This document shows positions 12,174 to 22,414 of a DNA stretch of 64,000 nucleotides, piece after piece. The first letter of the stretch is position 1; each line of letters begins with the position of its first letter. The stretch spans positions 3,728,001 to 3,792,000 of the forward strand of contig NC_049564.1 in the NCBI RefSeq assembly GCF_013368755.1. Direction: 5' to 3'. The notes beneath the pieces are model-generated. The model was not told the origin of the DNA. It saw only the letters and a list, made by a program, of their open reading frames with translations, and searched no databases. The translations under genes were made by a program, and so were the position numbers. The DNA comes from Talaromyces rugulosus (taxonomy: Eukaryota; Ascomycota; Eurotiomycetes; Eurotiales; Trichocomaceae).

Positions 12174-12274
12174 GTAGGTATCCTTACCATTTCCGTTCGT
12201 CGAAGCAACACAGCCACTTTACCTGCTTCATCGATCGCGTTTTCTCCGAGACTAACCTCCTCTTCTCTGTACAG
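12174..12274 (+). other. Probable 5'UTR intron of steA
   Basis: A GTAGGT donor at 12174 and a TGTACAG acceptor ending at 12274, three bases before the chosen ATG, define a 101-nt intron. This is inferred from consensus only. Confidence 0.5.
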
Positions 12275-12277
12275 GAT

Positions 12278-14665
12278 ATGTACCCTCACCACGCTGCCGT
12301 CATGGCGCCACCTCAAAAGCCAGAGACATTTATGTTGTCAAGTGAAGCCCAGCAAAGCCTCCCGCAGGATGCCCAAGTTGCGCTTCAACAGGTCGATAAC
12401 CGTACGTTGAAAACGCCGATTGTTTTGCTGAAAGCACCGTGAAAACTAACTTCTCTTGCAGTGAAATATTTCTTAATCTCAGCGCCTGTCGACTGGAGCC
12501 CCGATCAGCTCATCCGGCGCTTTCTGCTGCCGACCGGCGACTACATTTCTTGCGTGCTCTGGTGAGCATCCTCCCCCGATTTGGACATGTACAAACAACA
12601 GTCTAACCTGCTACAGGAGCAACCTCTTCCATATCTCTGGTACCGATATCGTTCGGTGCTTGTCCTTTCGCTTCCAAGCGTTTGGTCGCCCCGTCAAGAA
12701 CCCGAAGAAATTCGAAGAAGGAATCTTCTCTGACCTGCGCAACCTCAAATCCGGCACCGATGCCTCGCTCGAAGAACCCAAGAGCCCGTTTCTGGATTTC
12801 CTGTACAAAAACAACTGCATCCGGACCCAGAAAAAGCAAAAGGTTTTCTACTGGTATAGCGTCCCCCACGACCGCCTGTTCCTGGACGCGCTGGAGCGCG
12901 ATTTGAAGAGAGAAAAGATGGGCCAGGAGGCGACTACAATGGCTGTTGCCGAGCCTGCTCGGTCCTTTGAATTCGACTCGTCCCAGTCGCTCTATGAGCA
13001 GCTCACCAAGGCGCAACAAGCCAACTCTTCATCTTTTCCTGCACACGCAAGTACGACATATGGTCAGCCCACCTCTCCCGTCGTTCGGACCGTTGACGCT
13101 ATGCCTCCTCCCCAGATGGCCCCGTCAGTGATGACAATGCTTCCCGAGGACTCGGCGAACCAAGTCATGTACGCTCCAGTCACGATGCCGATGAAGCGCG
13201 AGAACGAGTACGTCCCGATTCAGTATGACCGAAGCGGCAGCATCCCCATTTCTCGAATCCACCAGCGACACACCTCGATGCCTGCCTACATGGAATACTC
13301 GCCCGCGCCTTCTTTTGTTTCCTCGCAGTACGAAGACTACAGCAACCGCGGTCTGTCTTTTGAGCCCATTACGCCTCCACAGCATGCCGTCCCTCTCGGC
13401 ACTGAGCCCGCTTACATTGCCAACGAAGAGACCGGTCTCTACACTGCCATTCCCGACATCGGATCGCACTCGTTCAACCCCATGATGCAGCTGCCGCCTT
13501 CTAACCTATCGGGCCAGCTGGGCGCCACTTCCCGCCACCTATCAGGCAACGTTTTTTCCGTGATTGAAGGCTCTCCAACTTACAAGCAGCGCCGACGACG
13601 ATCCTCGATCACCCCCGGCATCGCCAATGCCATCGCAGCCGCTGGCCAGGCGTCAGGCGCCCAGACCCAGCCAACAACCTACGCGACCTACAAGCCCAGC
13701 GATTTGAGACGCTCGGTTTCAAACTCGGTCGGCCCCGTCACCGAGGCAGACGAGTCTACTCGCCAATCTCCTGCTGGGGGTGTAGCCAACGGAATCCCGT
13801 CGAGCGTTGCCTCTCATCAAAAGGACCTGCTGCACGAAATATCACGCACCGGCACCCCCTTGCCTAGCCTGGAGGAAGGTGTAGAGCAGACATTCCCGCT
13901 CATGCACCAGCACGACGAGCTAGCCCATCTCGCCAATACCAATGGGATTGAGGCCTCGGTTTCACACAGCGCCATGGGTCGCATTGAGCGCCCTGGTGGA
14001 CCTGTGCGCCGAGCCCGAAGTGCCACCATGATGGAGCTAGGGCCATACCCGCAAAAGTCTCACTCGTGCCCAATCCCATCTTGTGGTCGCCTCTTCAAGA
14101 GGTTAGAGCATTTAAAACGGTAAGCATTCTTTTCCCCCTGGTTGTTTCTATTTATGGACGTTGTACCCTGGTGCCATTTTTATTGGCTGGGCCATCTTCT
14201 TGTTACCGCCGAAGCTAACGCAACTCGGGCGGCTAGGCACGTGAGGACCCATACTCAGGAGCGACCATACCCTTGCCCGTACTGCAACAAGGCCTTTTCG
14301 CGCTCCGACAACCTTGCTCAGTTAGTTGCACCTGTCCCACCTTTTTTTTTGTTTTTTTTTTTTTTTGTTCTTCTCTGTTCTAATTTTATACTGCCTTTAG
14401 ACACCGGCGCACCCATGAAACCCAGCAGGACGGTCAGAATGGCCACCAGCCACTGAGCGACGACGACCTGGATTCCGAGGAGAAAGAGTTTGGCTCTCTT
14501 GAAAATGATTCGCCAGACTCGGATGCCAACCAGTTTGTTCATCCCAGTGTTGTCAACATGCCCTCGGTGGCACCAATGTCCACCGCTATCACGATGCAGA
14601 ACTCTATGCCAAACATGCTTGCTCCGCATATGATAGCTTCGCAGTATCTGCAGCAGCATATTTGA
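12278..14665 (+). CDS. steA: SteA/Ste12-type transcription factor with two C2H2 zinc fingers
   Basis: join(12278..12401,12462..12561,12617..14119,14237..14320,14401..14665), 691 residues, very close to the length of Aspergillus nidulans SteA. The STE homeodomain-like region spans about residues 40-155 ([62 protein letters not shown]). After a long Pro/Ser/Gln-rich middle come two fingers: [23 protein letters not shown] (its parts at about 559-581) and [21 protein letters not shown] (parts at about 587-607). This Ste12-plus-fingers form is typical of filamentous fungi, where it acts below the mating/invasion MAP kinase. Introns interrupt both fingers. The leader is long, suggesting post-transcriptional or multi-input regulation. 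Confidence 0.96.
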
Positions 14666-15634
14666 AACAATGCTCAAGTTTAGCTGTCCTCCTATATATC
14701 ATCGTTGACTCTGCAAACCGCATCGAAAGTTGCACCAAGTTGGTGCAACCACCTACACCTTGCTTCTGTCGGGAGTGTAAAACAATACCTACACTCACCG
14801 TGCCCTACTCTGAAGCGTTGCCCTTAACTAAGTTATTATCGCCGTCGACTCGGTTATGTCTTGTCACGCATACATGAATTTTCTTTCCTTTCTTTCTTTG
14901 TTATTTGCGGCCTTTACCTCTTGAGAGGGGATATTTTGCTCAGCTACGATACTCCGATTTGCTGCTTGGTCGGTTTCAATCAGCACCTGCGATTTTCATA
15001 TAACATTGTTCAAAGTCATTTATATGTTATTTGTTTTATTGCTTCCCTTTTGCTCTATTCTGGCAGGGTCATGGAAGGTCCGGAACCTCTATCCTGAACA
15101 TAGCTGGGCCGGGAATTGTATGACAGGGAAGAAGTGTTTTGTGTATACGGGTGTGAATGTGGATGGATTTCCAGTCTCGTTTGTTGTGGTCAGCTTTGCG
15201 AAGCGAAGTTTACAATATATAGATTTTTCATTACTGAAGTTAATAAAAGCAAGATGCAAACATGGACTTTTTTTTCTTCTTAATAATAGAGTGTTTGTAT
15301 CTAGTATGATTGGCTGCCTGACTCAGCCTGAGGCTAGATATCACGTGGTGATAAGTGATTGGTGGATACCACATGTGACGTCGGAGTATTCCTTGCAGGA
15401 AAGGCAGCGTTACATGCATCACCCTATCCTTGTCATCATTAAAATTATCGAAGCTGTGAAGTATCGTGAAAAACATTCACTTTTGGCTTAATCAACTGGC
15501 CAAGATTATCCTTCCGCCAGAGAACGAAGCCAGGAATGACAGACAGCTTTAACCAGAGGTTAATCTTATCTGCGATACACGCCCTCCAAAACCAGAAACA
15601 ACTCGATCCGAATCCGGATTAGTTGGCTAGCTCA
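14666..15634. other. Intergenic between steA and sugar transporter
   Basis: The sequence contains the steA 3' region and the transporter promoter. No gene is supportable. A cluster of putative regulator sites lies at 15319-15382 and is listed separately. Confidence 0.55.
15319..15382. promoter_or_regulatory. Cluster of palindromic sites upstream of the sugar transporter
   Basis: Within 64 bp lie TGACTCA (15319-15325, a Gcn4/CpcA/AP-1-type site), CACGTG (15342-15347) inside the inverted repeat TATCAC-GTG-GTGATA (15339-15353), CACATGTG (15370-15377) and TGACGTC (15376-15382, a CRE/ATF-type site). They are 250-315 bp before ATG 15635. Binding is inferred from consensus only. Confidence 0.45.
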
Positions 15635-17669
15635 ATGCCGAATAATAATGATAATCATGATGAAAATAACGAGACCGACGAGCAGTCGCGGCTTGTGTCG
15701 CCTGTGAAACAGAGTGATGAGTTTGAGCCGCTAGAGAGAGACGGTGGTGGAGATACGTCTGCTTCGGCATCTCCGCACAACTATCACCATCACCATCACC
15801 ACGAACATGAACATGGACATGAGACTGTGGATCAATCATCGAAAAGCACGTTGTATCTCATTTTGTTAACTTTGAGTATTGGCGGGTGAGTTTCTTCTCA
15901 ACTATGCTCATGGGTTACAAACTTACAAATGTAGATTGCAAGTTGTGTGGTCGGTTGAGCTTTCTAATGGATCGGTACGTATTTGAACTGCCAGGTGTAT
16001 AGAGTCATGAGTCTTACCACGTTTTCAACAGCCATATCTACTCTCACTCGGAATGAGCAAGGCCCTGCTCGCCTTTGTCTGGGTTGCCGGCCCCCTGACG
16101 GGAGCCCTCGTGCAGCCGTATGTCGGTATCCGAAGTGACAATTGTCGAATTTCGTGGGGCCGACGGAAACCCTTTATGATTTTTGGGGGCCTGTCTACTA
16201 TTGTGTCCTTGTTGTTGTTGGCATGGATCCGCGAGATCACTGCTGGTTTTCTTGGGATCTTTGGTGTCGCCGAAAAATCGCAGGGCGTGCACATTACCAC
16301 GCTGGTGTTTGCGACGATTTTGATGTATTGTTTGGATTTTGCTATTAATACAGGTATGTTGTGTTGTTTCGGGAGCAAAAATGGATGTGTATCTGACTGT
16401 GTTCTAGTCCAAGCTGGCATTAGAGCTTTTATTGTCGACTACGCCCCGGCGCATCAGCAGGAAACAGCAAATGCGTGGGCGAGTCGACTGACGGGTATCG
16501 GTAACATTATAGGATATGTCCTCGGCTATATGGATTTGCCAAAGACGTTTCCGTTCCTGGGAAACACCCAGTTCAAGGTTCTTTGCGTTATCTCGACGTC
16601 CTCCCTGGCCATCACACTGTTGATTAGCTGCCTCTACATCAAAGAGCGGGACCCACGCCTAGACGCGCCATCGTTGTCTGGTAATCCGGGCCTGATTGCC
16701 TTTTTCAAACAGGTTATCAAATCTGCTCGCCTTCTACCACCGCAGATCCGGAAAGTGTGTGAGGTGCAGCTTGCGGCGTGGGTTGGATGGTTCCCGTTCT
16801 TGTTCTACTCGACAACATATATCGGCCAGTTATATGTTAATCCGATCTTCGAGGAGAATCCTGATTTACCTGAAACTGAGATTGACAGGGCGTGGGAGGA
16901 TGCGACGAGGATTGGCACGTTTGCGCTTCTCATTAATGCGATTATCACACTTGCGTCGAATATCATCTTGCCGGCATTGACCGTTCCGTCGTATGGACGA
17001 GTCCAGGGTCTGTCATACGAACCTCATAGGAGAAGAGATTCGTCCTCGAGCTTACGAGAAGACGGTACAACATCAGAGCCACTTTTAGAAGGCCATGCAA
17101 TCATCACCACAAGCACCGCCGACGACGAGAAACCGGGCATCATGACAAAAATCCGCATCCCGGGCCTCACGCTGCGTCGCACTTGGCTGCTATCACATTT
17201 ACTCTTTGCGCTGTGCATGCTGAGCACGTTTTTTATTACTTCCACGCAAGTAGCCACTGCGGTCCTGGCGATTGTTGGTATTTCCTGGGCCGTCACGCTC
17301 TGGGCGCCTTTTGCTCTTATCTCAGCCGAAGTTGCGCAGAGCGCCGCCGCGCGACAGTTGTCCAGGACACAACGCCACCACCATCACGAAGACGAAGGGG
17401 AAGATGATATTGAGTCTGCACCCAAAACTGAGGCCGAAAGGCCAGCTGATGAAGCCGGCATCGTGCTCGGTCTTCACAATGTCGCCATCTCCCTTCCGCA
17501 GATTTTTTCGACGCTTGTGAGCAGTCTGATTTTCAATGCGTTGCAGAAACCGCGCGGCGAGCCCTGGGATGATAGTGTGGGCTGGGTGATGCGGTTTGGG
17601 GGTGCGGCTGCTTTGGTCGCGGCGTATTTGACGAAGACGCTTGAAGAGAAGGGTTCTTCACGGTCGTAG
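15635..17669 (+). CDS. GPH/SUT1-type sugar transporter (SLC45-like MFS)
   Basis: join(15635..15885,15935..15974,16032..16353,16408..17669), about 624 residues. The order LQVVWSVELSNGSPYLLSLG, WVAGPLTGALVQPYVGIRSD, WGRRKPFMIFGG, then FIVDYAPAHQQETANAWASR is characteristic of the glycoside-pentoside-hexuronide branch that includes plant SUTs, fission yeast Sut1 and animal SLC45. Proton-coupled uptake of sucrose or maltose-like sugars across the plasma membrane is the family role; the substrate here is unproven. About 12 hydrophobic segments are visible. The cytosolic N-terminus has a His-rich run near residue 50, and another HHHH/acidic stretch lies in a late loop. The third intron (54 nt, 16354-16407) has no stop and keeps frame, so it could be retained. 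Confidence 0.88.
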
Positions 17670-18261
17670 TTTAGTCATGTTTATAGTCATGTTTATAGTC
17701 ATAGTCAGAGTCTTGGTTGTATTGGATTATGCGTGTATTGTCAATACGGAGTTGGTTTTACGATTCGGGTTGCGTGGACATGACATTTATTAGCAATTTG
17801 CAGCACGCAAAGTGCATGGATATTGGATATATCACTTTATGAAAGAATCGTCATTCTATCTGCTCCTACTACTGCTATACTACGTATAGAGTACTTAATT
17901 TGGTCTAAGGTCGTCGCAAGGGTGTTACAGTTAAGGCCCCACTCTGTTCCCCACCACCCAATCAAATCACAGTGAAACGCGGCTGCAACTTCGGCGCAGG
18001 CAAGGCCAGGTAGCAGCAGCTGCAGCAAGCAAACGTCCGTCCACTACGAACGATACCCTCATTGCATTACGATCACGGCGCCGAGTTTTCTCTTTTATAA
18101 TCTCTTGGGGATTATGTGCGCTATTTCTCTAGATTGCGAGCGTCTCTTAGTCGCGGAGATTGTTTGATAGCAGAAAGAAAAACGCGGTTTTATACCTTTA
18201 CCCCCTCGTGTTGCCAAAGGCTATTTCACCACCGAAAGAAACGCGCGAAAGAAAATTAACC
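17670..18261. other. Intergenic between sugar transporter and NHX exchanger
   Basis: Just after the stop at 17669 there is a short imperfect repeat of AGTCATGTTTAT (about 17672-17706). The rest is 3' region and promoter with no supportable gene. Confidence 0.5.
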
Positions 18262-20744
18262 ATGGTGTCTAAGCTCGCTCTTGATATGGTGGGCGATCTG
18301 ATGCGTATGTTTAATATCTTTTGTGTGCTATTACTGGTTTTGCTTCCATTACTGACTTGACTGGTTTTCAATAGGCAGGGCAACGGACGACTCTGACCCT
18401 GAAGATGGTATGTTGTTTTCGCCTACTACTTCATAACGAATATCAAAACGTTTTCGAAACTTTTCGCTGATGATATCAGTCCCTGAACCCGAAACGAAGG
18501 AGTTTTTCAGCTCGTGGGCTCTGTTCATTCTGATCATGCTCTTGATCTCTGCCCTGTTCACTAGTTATATCCTCCAACAGAGGAAAATCCAAGCTGTGCA
18601 TGAAACAGTGCTGTCTATCTTTGGTGGTGAGTTCTAGACGAGTTCTGGGAGAGAAGAAAATCGAGAGAGGATTCTGATGATGATAGGAATGTTTGTCGGT
18701 CTGATTATTCGATTAAGTCCGACGTCGCCGATTCAGGATAGCGTTACGTTTGATTACCAGTTCTTTTTCAATTTGCTGCTTCCGCCGATTATTCTTGCTT
18801 CGGGTTATGAGCTGCACCAGGTAAGTTTGACGACTGCTCTTTTTTGATTTTGTTTTGGCTTGCTGACACAAAACGCTGGACTAGGCCAACTTTTTCCGCA
18901 ACATCGGCACGATTCTCACTTTCGCTTTCGCCGGTACTTTTATCTCTGCGATCGTCCTCGGTCTTATTTTGTATTTGTGGACGCGTATCCCCCTCGATGG
19001 TCTGAATATATCTCTCGTCGAAGCTATTTCCGTCGGCGCGACGCTCTCTGCCACCGACCCCGTTACAATCCTCGCGATTTTCAACCTGTACAAGGTCGAG
19101 CCCAAACTATATACCATTATCTTTGGAGAATCGATTCTTAATGATGCTGTCGCCATTGTGTTATTCGATACCGCCCAGAAATACGCCGAAAATGATGCCG
19201 CCAAGCTTTCCGTGCTCAACCTGTTTGAGGCTATCGGCCTCTTCTTGCTGGTGTTTTTTGGTAGTATGGTGGTTGGTATTATCATTGGCATTGCGACGGC
19301 GCTGGGTCTGAAGTATACGCATGTGCGTCGGCAACCGAAGATTGAGAGTTGTCTTATTGTCTTGATTGCGTATGCGGCATACTTCTTTTCCAATGGAGTG
19401 TATCTTTCTGGTGAGTTCAGCTTCCCAAAAAAAAGGGAGGAAGATTAACTAACAGGAACAGGCATTGTGTCGCTGCTGTTTTGCGGAATTACATTGAAGC
19501 ATTATGCGTATTACAACATGTCGCGACGGACTCAACTCACGACCAAATATTTGTTTCAAGTCATGTCGCAACTGAGCGAAAACTTTATCTTTATTTACCT
19601 GGGTCTCGACCTCTTCGTGGAGACCAACCTTCAGTTCAAGCCGCTCTTTATCATCGTCGCAGTTCTTGGCATCTGCTTTGCGCGATATCTGTCGGTATTT
19701 CCCCTGTCCAAGGCGATCAATTGGTTCATTCGGTACCGGGCACGACGCCGCGGCAAGGATGTAGCCGACGAGCTGCCGTTTTCATACCAGGCCATGTTGT
19801 TCTGGGCGGGGCTTCGTGGAGCTGTCGGGGTTGCGCTGGCAGCTGGTATTTCCGGTGTTAATGGGCCGGCGCTGCGAGCAACGGTGCTCGTTGTGGTCGT
19901 GTTGACGGTCATCATCTTTGGCGGCACCACCGCGCGCATGCTGGATATAATGGGGATCCGCACGGGAGTCGTGGAAGAAGTTGAATCGGACGACGAGTTC
20001 GACATTGAAGTCACCCATGGAGGCACCTACTACAAGCGATCCAACAACAGCGGACTCGGCTACACACCGCGCCGCGGCGACCTTACGATTCCACTGGATA
20101 ATGTCAATGACCGTCCCGGTCTAGAGCCCACCGACAGCTATTCCAGCGGCAACAATCGCCGTCCCAGCCCTCCTCCGTCTCGCTCGCGGAGCACTCCGCG
20201 CAAGGGAAATCTGTTCAACCCGAAAGATCGTGATCCCCGTCGCGACCCGTCATCGACTCAAAACCTGTTGGGAGTCGCGGCAGCTGGACACGCCAACCGA
20301 AGCGAGAGCGACATTGGCAGCGACGAAGACATTGCCAATCACCATTCTCACCAGCAACAACAGCACGGACGCACGCAGTCGGGCATGACAGTCGACCATC
20401 TCGACGAGTTTGGGCTTGAAGTCGACCCGGTCTCGGACGACTACGACGACGACGACTTGCCACCAGCAGTCCCTTCGACATCCCGACTGCGCCGCTCGCC
20501 GTCTCAACCAAACAACAACGTGCCCTCCTCCTCGTCGCTCAGTGTGTCACCTGCTGGTCGCGCGACTGCCGTCGATCCTCCCGCTCACCGCGAACCTATC
20601 AGTGCTAGAAACGCCCTGCGCGAGTTGTTTTCGGGCGGTCCGACAGGCGACCATGCGGATTGGTTCCGCCAGCTAGATGAGGACTATATCAAGCCGACGC
20701 TTCTGCTTGACCAGTCGAATCACAAGGGCCCTGGGGCCGTGTAA
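18262..20744 (+). CDS. NHX1: NHX-type endosomal/vacuolar Na+(K+)/H+ exchanger
   Basis: join(18262..18304,18375..18407,18480..18626,18687..18820,18885..19410,19462..20744), 721 residues. The CPA1 transport core is clear: FFFNLLLPPIILASGYEL (the amiloride-region motif), ATLSATDPVTILAIF, and FGESILNDAVAIVLF with the conserved Asn-Asp, then FWAGLRGAVGVALA. These features match yeast Nhx1/Vps44, which exchanges luminal protons for Na+ or K+ in late endosomes and vacuoles and affects vesicle traffic. The first three exons are tiny and encode the N-terminal leader and first membrane segment. A tail of about 260 residues after the last helix is polar, Ser/Pro/Asp-rich and probably disordered, with a run of Asp near 20450. 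Confidence 0.93.
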
Positions 20745-21161
20745 TATTATGTCGATGATTCTTTCTTTCTTCTTTTTTAGTTGCCTTGCAATTGGAATGA
20801 GTGGATCTCATTATATTCTGTGTAAAGATTTTTTTTTTTTTTTTTTTGAAACCGTGTACCCTGAATTTTTTCCGCGAGCGAATTGTTTTGTTTTGTTTGA
20901 TTTGGGGGTTATGTTTGATGGGTGCATTGGGGTTCGGTGTTGCTATTATCGATTGTATTATGAGTAGTATATCAATAGACATCCATCTATTATTATATCA
21001 TTTATATCATCATATGAGCAAGCGATGTAGGCAGAGTGGGGCGTGGCGGGGTCTGATTCGTCGGTTTAAAATAGGCCATTATATAACTCGTACGTTATGA
21101 TAGATATACTACTACTAACTTATATTCTACGTACTAGAGAGAAAACCGAAATTCCGAAACT

Positions 21162-21188
21162 TGTGTGTGTGTGTGTGTGTGTGTGTGA
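21162..21188. repeat. TG dinucleotide microsatellite
   Basis: About 13 uninterrupted TG repeats in the NHX1-INO80 intergenic region. Confidence 0.92.
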
Positions 21189-21448
21189 GATGAACTTGTT
21201 TACCTGCGGCAGATGCTGTTTGTTGCAGAATAAGAATGAAACACGACAAACGCAGTTGGTTTACATGGTTGATTGTGTGGGACCGGGTATTAAATTGGTA
21301 TGTATGATGTATCGTAAAAAGAGGATCGACGATAGCGGGAGTCCGGGTACAGAGATGAAACTGATTTAGCGCGATGCGATGCGTGGCGGGAAACGAGGGT
21401 ACGGTACGAGGTTGTAACATGGGGGATATAGGAGTGCTGGATATCTGT

Positions 21449-21480
21449 TATTAATGGCATATTAATGGCATATTAATGGC
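21449..21480. repeat. 11-bp tandem repeat, three copies
   Basis: The unit TATTAATGGCA occurs almost three times head to tail, the last copy lacking its final base. Confidence 0.9.
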
Positions 21481-22414
21481 TGGCTAAATATTAATTAATA
21501 AACTGATAAACATAGACATATATAATATATATATATGTGTATGTATGCATGTCAACTGGTATGTATGTATTTGAATCAATTCTGTAAACCCGGTAATACC
21601 GTTACATACGCATCGCCAGTTAATGCCGCGACAAACTCCAACGCCCGGAAAGGGAGTCTTCTCTTTGGCCTTGTTTCTTGCATTAAGGGGGAAAAAGCAG
21701 AAGACGAAAAAGAGAGAGAGCGAGAGAGAGAGAAAACTCCACCCAGGCTGAGCAACAAACACTGTCAGCTCCAGCTCTTCCGCGCCACGTCTTCTTTTCC
21801 TCTTTCTTTTCCCTGCTTTCTCCATCACCGATAGATACGTGATAACGTCAAGACTTTTAATTATTTATCTGCTTCATTTTTACAGTGTTTAAATATCTCT
21901 CTCAAAGACATATCGCAGAAAACAGAAATACCACGCCTGCGGAACCGGCAGAAATCACCGCCGCAGCTTGGCTGACTACTGACGCGCGCGCAAACATCTC
22001 TCGCTGGGCCACGACGGACGGCGCTGGGGGGGGAGAAGCAACACCCTCCGATTCCCAATCGGCGAGGACCATCAACCTTTTTCTCTCTTCCATCAACCCA
22101 CCCAACCTTCCATTCCTCCTCTCCATCCTCCCCCTCTCTCTCTCCTTTGTGCATCGTCCTTTTGATCAGGCATATTATTCCATCCACTTCCCCAAAACAC
22201 TTTTTGATGCTGCAGATTGGGGCAAAAAAATAACCACCACGGGCCTTTGTTAACAACACGCTGACTGGCAGACTTTTTTCCCCTTCCCACACACAGAATC
22301 CATGGCTCGCATCTATCGTCCTCGATAATTGTCCATAACACGCATCGCCCTTTCGAGCGCATCGTTCCATTCCTTTTCCACTCGAGAGATAGCTAGCTAC
22401 TAGCAGCAGCCATC

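Larger units (their letters stand above)
7758..12277. other. 4.5-kb gene-poor region and long steA leader
   Basis: No supportable protein gene was found on either strand; reading frames are under about 170 codons, low complexity and without family resemblance. The stretch holds AGGCG repeats with a GAAA tract (9198-9240), a GC-rich patch (about 10380-10570) in otherwise AT-rich DNA, an AGT triplet tract (10910-10952) and a strongly pyrimidine-rich segment (about 11480-12110) with a 15-nt C-run (12057-12071). The last part reads as a long leader for steA with a probable 5'UTR intron (12174-12274). Confidence 0.6.
20745..22414. other. 1.7-kb intergenic region upstream of INO80
   Basis: No supportable gene. 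It contains homopolymer T-runs, a TG dinucleotide tract, an 11-bp tandem repeat, a GA-rich tract (about 21709-21735) and a CT-rich leader (about 22080-22150) before ATG 22415. Confidence 0.6.
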
